Of a stretch of 64,000 bases of DNA, positions 55,157 to 63,910 are shown piece by piece. The notes below the pieces were generated by a model. That model saw only the letters and a program-made list of their open reading frames with translations. It did no database searches and was not told where the DNA came from. Positions within the stretch are counted from its first letter, which is position 1; the number at the start of each line of letters is the position of its first letter. The DNA comes from Lithodes maja (taxonomy: Eukaryota > Arthropoda > Malacostraca > Decapoda > Lithodidae). The position numbers and the translations under genes are program-made. Location: assembly GCA_037953745.1 (NCBI GenBank), contig JBAKBP010007098.1, positions 1 to 64,000 on the forward strand. The letters run 5' to 3'.

Positions 55157-55877
55157 TGTTAAATATAGTTAAGATGATTAAATTATCGAGGATGAAATTT
55201 GTTAAATATAGTTAAGCTAATCTGCATATGTGATATCTTCCCAAATACTTCATATATATTTTATACACGTTTACAATAATTACCTTTCTGATGCGTAGCT
55301 CGCCCTTAAGAACGTTGAACCCTCCAAGATGAACCAGCTACTCAGCGAAACAACAAACCACCATCGTAACTAAGAAACACAAACGCCGACACACAAAAAT
55401 CACAGCCCAAACAACTGCAACGCCATTTAATACCAATCAAACCACATACCGTATCCAAACTCACTATTTACACCATCTGCTAGGCATGCCTTAAACCACC
55501 ATTACATGAAACACGCCGGACAATCGCTCCCCACTATCGCTAGCACAACCTCTCTCCACCATCTCTCCTTTCCGACTCCCGTCTCATTCCCACATCGCAT
55601 ACACGCCCCCACTCACGTCATCAGCTGATGACGTCATCGCATCCTCGATAATTTAATCATCAGGGTAATCTACCCTACAAATTATAGATACCCTACATGC
55701 GATTATACTATAGGTAGTACAGTATAATTATATGATACATAACATATACATTTACTTAATTACCACCCAACTCTTTATCTAATTTGCCAAGGGTAAACAA
55801 CCATACCGGTCGTTTGCAGGCCAACCATACTAGTCGTTTGCAGGCCAATTTGTAGCCAGCACATCAAGATTCTAACA
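55157..55877 (-). repeat. copia 3' LTR
   Basis: 721 bp, starting TGTTAAATATAG and ending GATTCTAACA on the plus strand. It contains a 20-bp perfect palindrome (55615-55634, ACGTCATCAG and its mirror) overlapping a CRE-type TGACGTCA (55629-55636). A 22-bp inverted repeat pairs 55173-55194 with 55640-55661. The terminal 16 bases TGTTAAATATAGTTAA are duplicated at 55200-55215. On the sense strand the LTR is preceded by a purine-rich tract (55878-55960 region, AATAGGGAATT at the boundary). Confidence 0.9.
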
Positions 55878-56055
55878 AAATTCCCTATTATTTTTTTTCT
55901 TTTCTTTTTTGTTTATTTTTTTTTTATTTTTTTATTTATTTTTTTTTTCTACTACACAGTCTAATATTGTGCATTACGACACACAATCTAATATTGTTGC
56001 ATTAGTAATGCAACAATGTCACTACTATGTTCATAAAACATCTCTATGTAATACT

Positions 56056-59000
56056 CTACATAGTAATTGCTCCAATGAGCATTTGAGGTGATGCCCCCTT
56101 TTTGGTAAGGCAATTTGCAAGTTGACTCCTTGTATCTACCCACTCCACACCAGTAACTTCTCTTTTAGCCAGCATATCTTTCATACAGGCAATATTAATC
56201 CTAAGGTACTTATCATCCACCTTCTTAACAGACCTTAGTGCTTCTACGAGAGACCTATTATCCACATAGCATTTTATAGGCACTTCCCCAATATCACCAA
56301 TATCTTCCAGTATTTTTCCAATATAATATGCACTCTCAGCTGCTTCCAACAGAGCCATAGTTTCTGCTGCTAATGTGGACTTCACCACTCTCCTTATTTT
56401 CCTTGATTTCCACATGACAGGACATTTCCTACCCTCTGTGTCAGTTAGAAAAACTATGAAACCTCCTTGAGAGCCACAATCGGTCAAGTTTGCAAATGAA
56501 GCGTCACTGTAACATTCTAGGTGCAGTCCTTCAGTCAGAGTGGGAATGAATATATGTACTTGATCAGTCTTTACTCTCTTAACTACCTTATTAGCGTCCA
56601 TCATGTCACCAACAGTACATTTCTTTATCAAGGTGCTTAAAGAACAAACATCAAACGAAATATCTGGCCTAGTCTGGGTCCCTACCCAATTGAGTTGACC
56701 AACAACTGACCTATACTTGTGAACTTCTTCCTCGTTTAGTCCTGAATCTTTTCTTTGAGCCCTTTTATGACTTATGTCCACTTGTTTCAGCGACTTTATG
56801 TAGCTTTCTTGATCTATACTAATTCCATCGGCCGTTTGCTGTATATTCAAGCCTACATACTTGAACTTCTTGGAATCAGCTGATCCCACCAGAAAATTGT
56901 TTTTCAATTTTGAAACCACACACTCTTCAAACTGATCAGTACCACCCCAACAAAAGTCGTCCACATGAATACACACAATGCCTTCCAAATTATTATCTCT
57001 GGTATACATAAACATTGCTGGATCAAATCTCGACATTCTCATACCAAGCATAATCAGTTCTTCTTGTACAGTGTCATACCACACTCTTGCAGCATCACTC
57101 AGTCCATAAACCGTCTTTTTAAGTTTCCAAATTCTTCCACTGAAGAATTCCGGCGGAGGATGTAAATATACCTCACGTTTAATGCCGTTACCTTGCAGGA
57201 ATGCCGATTTAATGTCTATCGTGTGACATGACCACCCTTTCATTTGTATAGTAGCTAGAGCCAACCTCAATGATTCTTTACCACATGTAGGAGATTCGGT
57301 GTTTACCTCATCCTCAAGCTCTTCCTCGAATCCGCGAGCCACCAGTCTGGCTTTCACAATCCTACCTTGTTTAGTCTCTTTCTCGGTCACAATCCACCTT
57401 GTGGAAATAATGTCCTGACCTTCCCATTCCACTTCATCATATACATCATTCTCTCTCCAACTGTCTATTTCTTTTCTCTTGGCTTCCATAGACTTTTCAC
57501 CTGAACATGTAATCATTATTTCCTCCTCATCTTCTATTTCTCTAATTTCATTAATGTCCTTCACGAAATCCATCCAAGTCTCTTCTCCGTTCTCTTCATT
57601 ACGATAGTTAAAGCAATTCTTAAATTTACCCGATGCTTTGCCAGCCCTGCTCAAGATCTTGACGGTAATCCTCTCATTGGAATCTGTAAGTGATACCTCA
57701 TATCGCTTTCCTACCTTTGGGATAGCATTCCTTTCCTCGTTACAATCCTCCACAGTTTCACCACTTACATCATCGCCATCACTGTCATCATCACTCACTG
57801 CAGCGGCCTTCTCTGTCGTCTCCTCTGTAGTCTGTAAACTGCTTCTACCTTCATTACTAGAGCTAACCACATTACTGGCCGAGTATCCTTTCACTCTGCA
57901 TACATGGGCCCTTACAACATAACCTCCATGCCGCAAAATGTTAACCTTACCATCCTTACCTATAACTCTTGCAGGACCTCGCCAGCTGTCCTCGCCTTCT
58001 CGTTTATAATAGACATAATTGCCTATCTTAACATCTTCATCATTTGTTTTACGAATGTTATGTGACAAAGCCCTTTTAATTCTCTCGTTAGCATCAGATT
58101 TCACAAATTCCTCTCTACACTTACGCAAAGCATTCAAATTATTAGCTACAATCTGAGAGGATGTAACATTTTCCAAGGCTGGAGGGTTATCTGCTGCTAT
58201 GTTAGGATGGTTAGGATTAAAACTAAACACCAACTGATTAGGGGAGAATCCATTATTGTTGTGAAGAGCATTCCTGGCAGCCACAGCCCAAGCCAGTGCA
58301 GTTTCTATGTTGCATTTAGTATCTTCTTTAATCTTTAGTACGTTAGCCTTTAGCACTGCATTCAGTCTTTCACACGTCCCATTACTCCATGGACTTTCTG
58401 CGGCAGTACACATTATCTCAATGTTGAAATTCTCACCCATGCTCCTGAAATCCATATTATTAAATTCTCCTCCATTATCAGTCAACATCTTCTTGGGTGT
58501 GCCAAATATTGCTATCCAGTATCTCATAACAGCATCTATAATCACACTTGGGGTTTTATTTTTGATCACGAATGCATTACAGTATCTAGTAGCGAGATCA
58601 ATCATTACAAGGAAATACTTATCCTCAAAGAATTTCAGGTCCATACTTACAACGTCATTGAAGTTCCTCGCCATTGGCATACTAACCACAGGTCTAGACG
58701 GTGTTCTCTGGAACTTACTACAAGTTTCACATGATTCTCCAACATTTCTTATTTCATCTTCTAACTCTGCATCTATGATACCAGCTTCCTTGACCAATGT
58801 GATAAGTTTTTCCTTTGTAGGGTGGGCGAATTGCTTATGGAGTTTCAATGCTTTCTTCTTGGCATCACCTTTTCCATAGCTGTACAAGACATACCTCATG
58901 AAGTTCCTGTCTTCTCTGAAACTCTCGAATTTATTTATAGGCATAGCATAATGACCAGTGCTAGTGATTTTCAAGTTCTTAATTCTACCATACTTCCAGT

Positions 59001-59364
59001 CAACTTTGTCTTCAGCCAAATTCATCACCATACCCATCTTTTTCATGAAAGATTTACTTAGCAAAAGTGGTATATCCGATTCAACAACATCCGTCTCGAT
59101 CATTAGCCTTTCTTTACCAATATAAGCGGGTATGCTGACTTTCCTATGGGCTTTCACTGTGTTACCATCACCAAACCGGAATGATTTATTGGTGCTATAC
59201 TCCTTAACTTTACTCTTATCATTTACATCAATCATTTCATGATATTCCTCCAACCATTTATCCCCACACACATTAACGTTACAACCTGTGTCAAGTACTG
59301 CACAACCTATAGTTTCCTTCCTCAATGTTCTGGTATCACTGTTATCCTCAAAGACACTGTCTAG
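56056..59364 (-). CDS. copia Pol: protease, integrase, reverse transcriptase, RNase H
   Basis: About 1100 residues in frame after the gag UGA. The first possible near-cognate start (TTG) is at 59325, so readthrough is the likelier route. Approximate positions count from there. Protease DTG at 12-14. Integrase zinc block HKQFAH...CETC at about 160-205; catalytic MDLKFF (about 228), TDNGGEF (about 283), NGTCERLN (about 325); C-terminal GPARVIGKDGK with RHGG (about 455-480). An acidic linker follows. RT: TRWIVTEKE (about 650), VARGFEEE, TIDIKSAFLQG, KTVYGLSDAARVWYD, and catalytic IHVDDF (about 800). RNase H: YSDASFAN, TLAAETMALLEAAESAYY, and the end region to residue 1089. No stop or shift was found, and every catalytic residue I looked for is present. 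Confidence 0.9.
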   Translation of the reverse strand, partial: LDSVFEDNSDTRTLRKETIGCAVLDTGCNVNVCGDKWLEEYHEMIDVNDKSKVKEYSTNKSFRFGDGNTVKAHRKVSIPAYIGKERLMIETDVVESDIPLLLSKSFMKKMGMVMNLAEDKVDWKYGRIKNLKITSTGHYAMPINKFESFREDRNFMRYVLYSYGKGDAKKKALKLHKQFAHPTKEKLITLVKEAGIIDAELEDEIRNVGESCETCSKFQRTPSRPVVSMPMARNFNDVVSMDLKFFEDKYFLVMIDLATRYCNAFVIKNKTPSVIIDAVMRYWIAIFGTPKKMLTDNGGEFNNMDFRSMGENFNIEIMCTAAESPWSNGTCERLNAVLKANVLKIKEDTKCNIETALAWAVAARNALHNNNGFSPNQLVFSFNPNHPNIAADNPPALENVTSSQIVANNLNALRKCREEFVKSDANERIKRALSHNIRKTNDEDVKIGNYVYYKREGEDSWRGPARVIGKDGKVNILRHGGYVVRAHVCRVKGYSASNVVSSSNEGRSSLQTTEETTEKAAAVSDDDSDGDDVSGETVEDCNEERNAIPKVGKRYEVSLTDSNERITVKILSRAGKASGKFKNCFNYRNEENGEETWMDFVKDINEIREIEDEEEIMITCSGEKSMEAKRKEIDSWRENDVYDEVEWEGQDIISTRWIVTEKETKQGRIVKARLVARGFEEELEDEVNTESPTCGKESLRLALATIQMKGWSCHTIDIKSAFLQGNGIKREVYLHPPPEFFSGRIWKLKKTVYGLSDAARVWYDTVQEELIMLGMRMSRFDPAMFMYTRDNNLEGIVCIHVDDFCWGGTDQFEECVVSKLKNNFLVGSADSKKFKYVGLNIQQTADGISIDQESYIKSLKQVDISHKRAQRKDSGLNEEEVHKYRSVVGQLNWVGTQTRPDISFDVCSLSTLIKKCTVGDMMDANKVVKRVKTDQVHIFIPTLTEGLHLECYSDASFANLTDCGSQGGFIVFLTDTEGRKCPVMWKSRKIRRVVKSTLAAETMALLEAAESAYYIGKILEDIGDIGEVPIKCYVDNRSLVEALRSVKKVDDKYLRINIACMKDMLAKREVTGVEWVDTRSQLANCLTKKGASPQMLIGAITM

Positions 59365-59367
59365 TCA
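59361..59367 (-). promoter_or_regulatory. Predicted stop-codon readthrough site UGACUAG between gag and pol
   Basis: The gag stop at 59367-59365 reads GTA TGA CTA GAC on the sense strand. Gag (start 60276) and pol (to 56056) are in the same frame, with no other stop between them. UGA followed by CUAG is the best known strong readthrough context in animal mRNAs and some RNA viruses. Suppressing the UGA would give one polyprotein of about 1,406 residues. Readthrough itself is inferred. Confidence 0.75.
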
Positions 59368-60276
59368 TACTTCCTTTTTGTCTACTTCCTTTACTTTGTC
59401 ACAATTTCTCACCCAATGATCTTTCGATCCACATTCAAAACATCCACCGTCAAGCCTATTCCTCCTCCAACTTCTTCTCTGGTATCTACCATATCTACCA
59501 CCCCTATTGTATCTACCATTGTTCCAGTTCCTATGATAACCACCTTGGCCACCATAATTGGTTGTCCACATGATCTCTTCTTCTGTATTACCGTCCTTTG
59601 AAGATACAGCAGTCTCCTCAATCTTAGAACATATTTCTTTTAGTTCCTGTTCCAAAATTGTTTTTCTATTCTTCAAATCATCCTTCCCATTCACCTTTGT
59701 CATATATACCGGTTCAGACTTAACCTTAACTTCTTGAGTTACTTCACTCCTTGTCACACTGCTTGACTCAAACATTCGTTTTAATGTTGATCGAACTTCC
59801 TTAAATGATAGGGGTTTTGTTGATGCCATAACCTGTTCCCTTTGTATTTCCGTTAATTTACAATTCTTCACCAGACGGAAAGCCAACACCTCATCTGGCA
59901 GTTCCATGCCCTTTTCTGTCATTTTGTAGTACTTCATGTCAAATTCTCTCATAAAATCGCAAATTGACATGTCATCCTTCCTCACACATTCCTCAAAATT
60001 CTGATATGCCATAAATTTCCTTCTCTCGGGTTCCTTCAGGAAGGCCTCATCTAATTTTGCTATCAGTAGGTCAACTCCATTCTCTTTCTTCTTATCCTCT
60101 GTTGACACCTGATTAGCCACTTCCCTGGCTTGACCAGTTAACGTGAGATGAATGGCTAGCGCTTGCTTCTTTTTATTTATATCCGTTAATTCTGTCCACA
60201 TCAATACATCTTCCTTCCATTGTTCATATTTGTCTAAATCAGTTAACATGGGGGGGTTCTTAATTACAGAAGCCAT
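59365..60276 (-). CDS. copia Gag
   Basis: 303 residues from the ATG at 60276, the only ATG close to the leader. The N-terminal capsid is of the copia Gag type (LTDLDKYEQWKEDVLMWTEL, residues about 11-30; LDEAFLKEPERRKFMAYQNFE, about 75-95; CDFMREFDMKYYKM, about 102-118). A Lys/Glu-rich region follows, then a Gly/Arg/Tyr-rich stretch (GGYHRNWNNGRYNRGGR, about 245-265) and a CCHC knuckle CFECGSKDHWVRNC (about 279-292). It binds and packages the element RNA. It ends at the UGA discussed above. Confidence 0.9.
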   Translation of the reverse strand: MASVIKNPPMLTDLDKYEQWKEDVLMWTELTDINKKKQALAIHLTLTGQAREVANQVSTEDKKKENGVDLLIAKLDEAFLKEPERRKFMAYQNFEECVRKDDMSICDFMREFDMKYYKMTEKGMELPDEVLAFRLVKNCKLTEIQREQVMASTKPLSFKEVRSTLKRMFESSSVTRSEVTQEVKVKSEPVYMTKVNGKDDLKNRKTILEQELKEICSKIEETAVSSKDGNTEEEIMWTTNYGGQGGYHRNWNNGRYNRGGRYGRYQRRSWRRNRLDGGCFECGSKDHWVRNCDKVKEVDKKEV

Positions 60277-60287
60277 GACAGAACGAT

Positions 60288-60333
60288 GGACCTCTAGGTT
60301 ATGGGCCCAGCACGCTGTAACTACGCTCTGCTA
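60288..60333 (-). other. Sense-strand near copy of the 5' half of initiator tRNA-Met in the copia leader
   Basis: Reading the element sense strand from the primer site: AGCAGAG (acceptor 5' strand), a changed D-arm region, then AGCGTGCTGGGCCCATAACC (60316-60297), identical to the anticodon arm region of animal initiator tRNA-Met, then TAGAGGTCC. The gag ATG follows 11 bases later. The T arm and the 3' acceptor strand are absent, so this is not a tRNA gene. The match to the tRNA is from memory of its conserved sequence. Confidence 0.75.
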
Positions 60334-60336
60334 CCA
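60325..60336 (-). promoter_or_regulatory. copia primer-binding site (initiator tRNA-Met 3' end)
   Basis: On the sense strand, four bases after the LTR end TTTAACA, the sequence TGGTAGCAGAGC is complementary to the CCA end and acceptor stem of animal initiator tRNA-Met (…GCTCTGCTACCA). This primes minus-strand synthesis. It differs from Drosophila copia, which uses an internal piece of the same tRNA. Confidence 0.8.
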
Positions 60337-60340
60337 AATT

Positions 60341-61061
60341 TGTTAAATATAGTTAAGATGATTAAATTATCGAGGATGAAATTTGTTAAATATAGTTAAG
60401 CTAATCTGCATATGTGATATCTTCCCAAATACTTCATATATATTTTATACACGTTTACAATAATTACCTTTCTGATGCGTAGCTCGCCCTTAAGAACGTT
60501 GAACCCTCCAAGATGAACCAGCTACTCAGCGAAACAACAAACCACCATCGTAACTAAGAAACACAAACGCCGACACACAAAAATCACAGCCCAAACAACT
60601 GCAACGCCATTTAATACCAATCAAACCACATACCGTATCCAAACTCACTATTTACACCATCTGCTAGGCATGCCTTAAACCACCATTACATGAAACACGC
60701 CGGACAATCGCTCCCCACTATCGCTAGCACAACCTCTCTCCACCATCTCTCCTTTCCGACTCCCGTCTCATTCCCACATCGCATACACGCCCCCACTCAC
60801 GTCATCAGCTGATGACGTCATCGCATCCTCGATAATTTAATCATCAGGGTAATCTACCCTACAAATTATAGATACCCTACATGCGATTATACTATAGGTA
60901 GTACAGTATAATTATATGATACATAACATATACATTTACTTAATTACCACCCAACTCTTTATCTAATTTGCCAAGGGTAAACAACCATACCGGTCGTTTG
61001 CAGGCCAACCATACTAGTCGTTTGCAGGCCAATTTGTAGCCAGCACATCAAGATTCTAACA
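60341..61061 (-). repeat. copia 5' LTR
   Basis: 721 bp and identical to 55157-55877 as far as I could compare by eye, including the inverted repeat, the palindrome (60799-60818) and the CRE-type site. Identical LTRs mean a very recent insertion. Confidence 0.9.
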
Positions 61062-61066
61062 CCAGG

Positions 61067-61849
61067 GTCACCAAGGTCGCTCCAACACTTCCCCGGTCCA
61101 CGACCACCCGGAGAGGTTCCGATCTCGGCAGGCAGACATTCAGCGGAGCCAAAGCCACAAGCCCTCCCACCACACTTCCAGGCGCACCCTTCATATTAAT
61201 CGTCTCCCCGGGCCAGGCGCCTGATGGACTATTATCTAGTCCAACTTGCGCCCGACCCCTTACTCCAAATGACCACGTGTTCACTCAACTATTCACAAGC
61301 ATTCTCCATTCACTCCTGTCCACCACCACTTCCCCTGCCTGATCTATAGTCATTCCTCTATCATCCAAAGCCTTTCTTACACAGTCTCTCTATCTCAATG
61401 GGGGTCTTCCTGCCCTTCTATCTCCCCTTGTACCTGACTCACATATTCTCTTTGTAAGCCTTTCATCTCCCATTCGTTCAACATGACCATACCAGCTCAG
61501 CACCCTTCTGTCCACTCTGGCTGACAAATGTTCCTGCTGCCCCACTCTACTACGTATCTCTTCATTCCTCAATCTGTCTCTACGAGTAACTCCACACATA
61601 CTCCTCAAGCAGCTCATCTCCATCACATCCAGCCCTCTTTTCTCCTTTTTCTTCAGAGCCCATGTCTCAGCCCCATACATCACTATTGGCACAACAATTC
61701 CTTGATACAGTGCACTTTTTACTTTCACTCCGAGATTTCTCGTCTTCCACATACTTCCCATTGCTCCGAAAACCTTCCTTCCTTCACACACTCTCTGTTT
61801 TACCTCCACTTCCATACCTCCACTCCTGCTTATCGTTCCTCCTAGATAT
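61067..61849 (-). pseudogene. RTE-B 3' end: RT C-terminus and 3' untranslated region
   Basis: From 61849 the minus strand reads KYLGGTISRSGGMEVEVKQRV, GAETWALKKKEKRGLDVMEM, LRSMCGVTRRDRLRNEEI, SWYGHVERMGDERLTKRI, then GRPPLR and a stop near 61390. The usual RTE C-terminal box follows in a shifted frame (DDRGMTIDQAGEVVVDRSEW). From 61380 to 61067 the sequence is GC-rich untranslated tail, which resumes at 55151 beyond the copia element. Confidence 0.7.
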
Positions 61850-61853
61850 TTAA

Positions 61854-62333
61854 CCCTTAATTAGCGGCGCGCAACATAAGTCGAGTTAAATAAAGCTGGA
61901 CTATGTGGCGGCGCTCGACATATATCGTGTGGCAATTTCAGCACGTAATGTTGCTGAGAGAGAGAGACAAGTGGTGGCAGGAGAGTAGCGAGCGTATGAC
62001 TGCTCCCGACCACCGCGGCGGACCTACTGACACGAATCCCACCTCCTCCCTCCCTCTCTCACTCGCTATATACGGAATTGTATGGGGAAATTGCCTAATT
62101 ACATGCTTTTTGCACTCGCGTTGCACGGTTATTGCAAGAAAACTAGCCATCATAAAAGGATCGTTATGGTGTCATTCGAAAGCTCTGTTTATGCCCTTTC
62201 AGGGATAGATACTTGTTTTACGTTCTGGGTCTTATTTAGGCATGAAAATGATCACGTAAACAGCCCTATTTTGGCTAAAAACACCCCGCTGGGCGGTACA
62301 TATAAATAAACCGCATAGGCCGCTCGTAAGGTG
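61854..62333. mobile_element. TTAA-flanked MITE (piggyBac type), 480 bp, in RTE-B RT
   Basis: TTAA at 61850-61853 and 62334-62337. Removing the element and one TTAA rejoins the LINE codons for VECF and KYLGG in frame on the minus strand, so the target duplication is exact. The termini CCCTTAATTAGCGG and, inverted, CACCTTACGAGCGG match at 9 of the first 14 bases (10 of 15). The interior does not resemble the other two long MITEs, so it is a different family. It has no transposase. Confidence 0.85.
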
Positions 62334-62337
62334 TTAA

Positions 62338-63905
62338 AACACTCTACTTGTTCCAATATTTCCCCATACAGCCTCACATCTAGATTCACCCTATGCTCTC
62401 CCCCATTACACACCATTACTTTACTTTTATTGACGTTCACCTTCAGTTTCCTCCTTCCACAAACCACACCAAACTCTTTGACTACCCGCTGCAGTTTCTC
62501 ATCAGAATCCGCCACCAATGCTGTGTCATCAGCGAACAGCAACTGTTTCAACTCACAATCTCTACCATTCTTTCCTACTAAACCCAATCCTCTTCCCATA
62601 GTTCTGAGTCCTTTTCACCTCCCTCACCACACCATCCATAAACATATTAAACAGCCATGGTGACATTACACAACCCTGTCGCAAACCTACCTTTACCTCA
62701 AACCATTCACTCAATTCACCATTTCCTACTCTCACACATGCTCTGCTCCCTTCATAAAAACTCTTAACTGCTTCTAACAAATTTCCTCATATTTCAAAAA
62801 TCCTTAACACATTCCACATTGCTTCACGGTCCACACGATCATACGCTTTCTCCAAGTCCATAAAAGCCCAAAATATCTCCTTATACTTCTCTAAATACTT
62901 CTCGCATAACTGTCTTACTGCAAACATCTGATGCATGCACCCTCTTCCCCTCCTAAAACCGCACTGTTCTTCTCCTATTGCAACTTCCGTACACTTTATT
63001 ATCCTCTCTATCAACACCCTGCCATACAGCTTTCCAACCACTGACAATAAACTAATACCTCTATAACTTGAACACACCTGCCGATCTCCCTTCCCCTTGT
63101 ACAACGGCACAATACATGCACTCTTCCAGTCTATTGGTACCATTGACACAACAAAGCACATATTGAAAAGTCTCACCAACCAATATATTATCACATCTCC
63201 ACCCTTCTTTATACACTCCACAGCAATACCATCCAAACCTTCTGCTTTTCCCGCTCTCATTTGTTTCACTGCTTCTTTCACCTCATTTTCCTCAATCCTT
63301 TCCTTCATTGCCTGCCACCTGGGTGGCCTGGGTAACCTATCTCCATCCACCTCAACTTCAATCACTGCTTCTCTTCCATCTCTTGTATTTAACAAAGATT
63401 CAAAATACTCGGCATATCTTTTCCTCACTTCAACTGGTTCCACTAGTAATTCTCCATTTACATCTTTCACTGACTCTTCCCTCTTTTGTCCTCCTTTCCT
63501 TACTTTATTTACCTCCTTCCAGAACATCTTCTTTCGTTCTTCAAAATTCTCACTCAGCCTTTGACCCCACCTTTCGTTTGCATCTTTTTTCGCTTCTCTA
63601 ATTTTCCGTTTCGCCTCTCTCCTTTTCTCCTTGTACCTCTCCCATACCTCAACACTACCATCCTGTAAAACCCTCTCAAAACACTGTCTCTTCTCCTCAA
63701 CTGCCTTTCTCACTGTATCATTCCACCACTCGCTTCCCTTCCTGATACCTCTGCCTCCTACTTTCCTTTTGCCGCATACTACCTCTGCACTTGCTTTCAC
63801 TCCTCCTTAAACTGTTGCCATTCAACCTCTACTTCTCTCTCTTCCATCTCTCTCACTTCCATCCACTTTTCATTTAGTCTTTCCTTGTACTCCCTCTCTT
63901 TACCG
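62338..63905 (-). pseudogene. RTE-B reverse transcriptase and upstream linker
   Basis: 63905-62787 reads a charged linker (KEKRREAKRKIREAKKDANE) and RT: AGKAEGLDGIAVECIKKGG, DWKSACIVPLYKGKGDRQ, GFRRGRGCMHQMF, motif A WAFMDLEKAYDRVDREA, stopping at RIFEI. It continues at 62780-62562 (EAVKSFYEGSRACVRV, GLRQGCVMSPWLFNMFMDG) and 62599-62338 (QLLFADDTALVADS, catalytic motif C intact; KLKVNVNKSKVMVC). A stop near 62787 and a shift near 62580 break it. A further stop lies at about 63801 within VKAS. Confidence 0.8.
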
Positions 63906-63910
63906 CTTTT

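Larger units (their letters stand above)
55157..61061 (-). mobile_element. Complete Ty1/copia-like element, apparently intact
   Basis: LTRs of 721 bp each (55157-55877 and 60341-61061) are identical as read. A 5-bp duplication CCAGG flanks it (55152-55156, 61062-61066). It has an initiator-Met-type primer site, gag, pol in the order protease-integrase-RT-RNase H, and a purine-rich tract before the 3' LTR. Gag and pol share one frame with a single UGA between them. Known copia elements of aquatic animals (for example GalEa of decapods) have a comparable pol; placing this one in that clade is a guess from motifs such as IHVDDF. Confidence 0.9.
54982..63910 (-). mobile_element. RTE-like LINE (RTE-B), minus strand, carrying a copia element and a MITE
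   Basis: The coding region lies at 63905-61385 on the minus strand and the 3' untranslated region at about 61380-61067 and 55151-55005. The tail of ATAG repeats is at about 54985-55003, lying in gypsy-3 RT. The copia element is inserted in the 3' untranslated region, the MITE in RT. It is of the same general type as RTE-A (IVPLYKGKGDRQVCSSYRGISLLSVVGK; MDLEKAYDRVDREA) but a distinct family. The endonuclease is not present in the window, so the copy is 5'-truncated or broken at about 63910. Confidence 0.75.

Noticed and set aside
60288..60333. Initiator tRNA-Met gene
   Set aside because: Only the 5' half is present, the D-arm is altered, and the T arm and 3' acceptor strand are missing.
60288..60333. 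Drosophila-copia-style internal primer site
   Set aside because: That site would have to be antisense to the tRNA on the element sense strand; here the match is in sense orientation.
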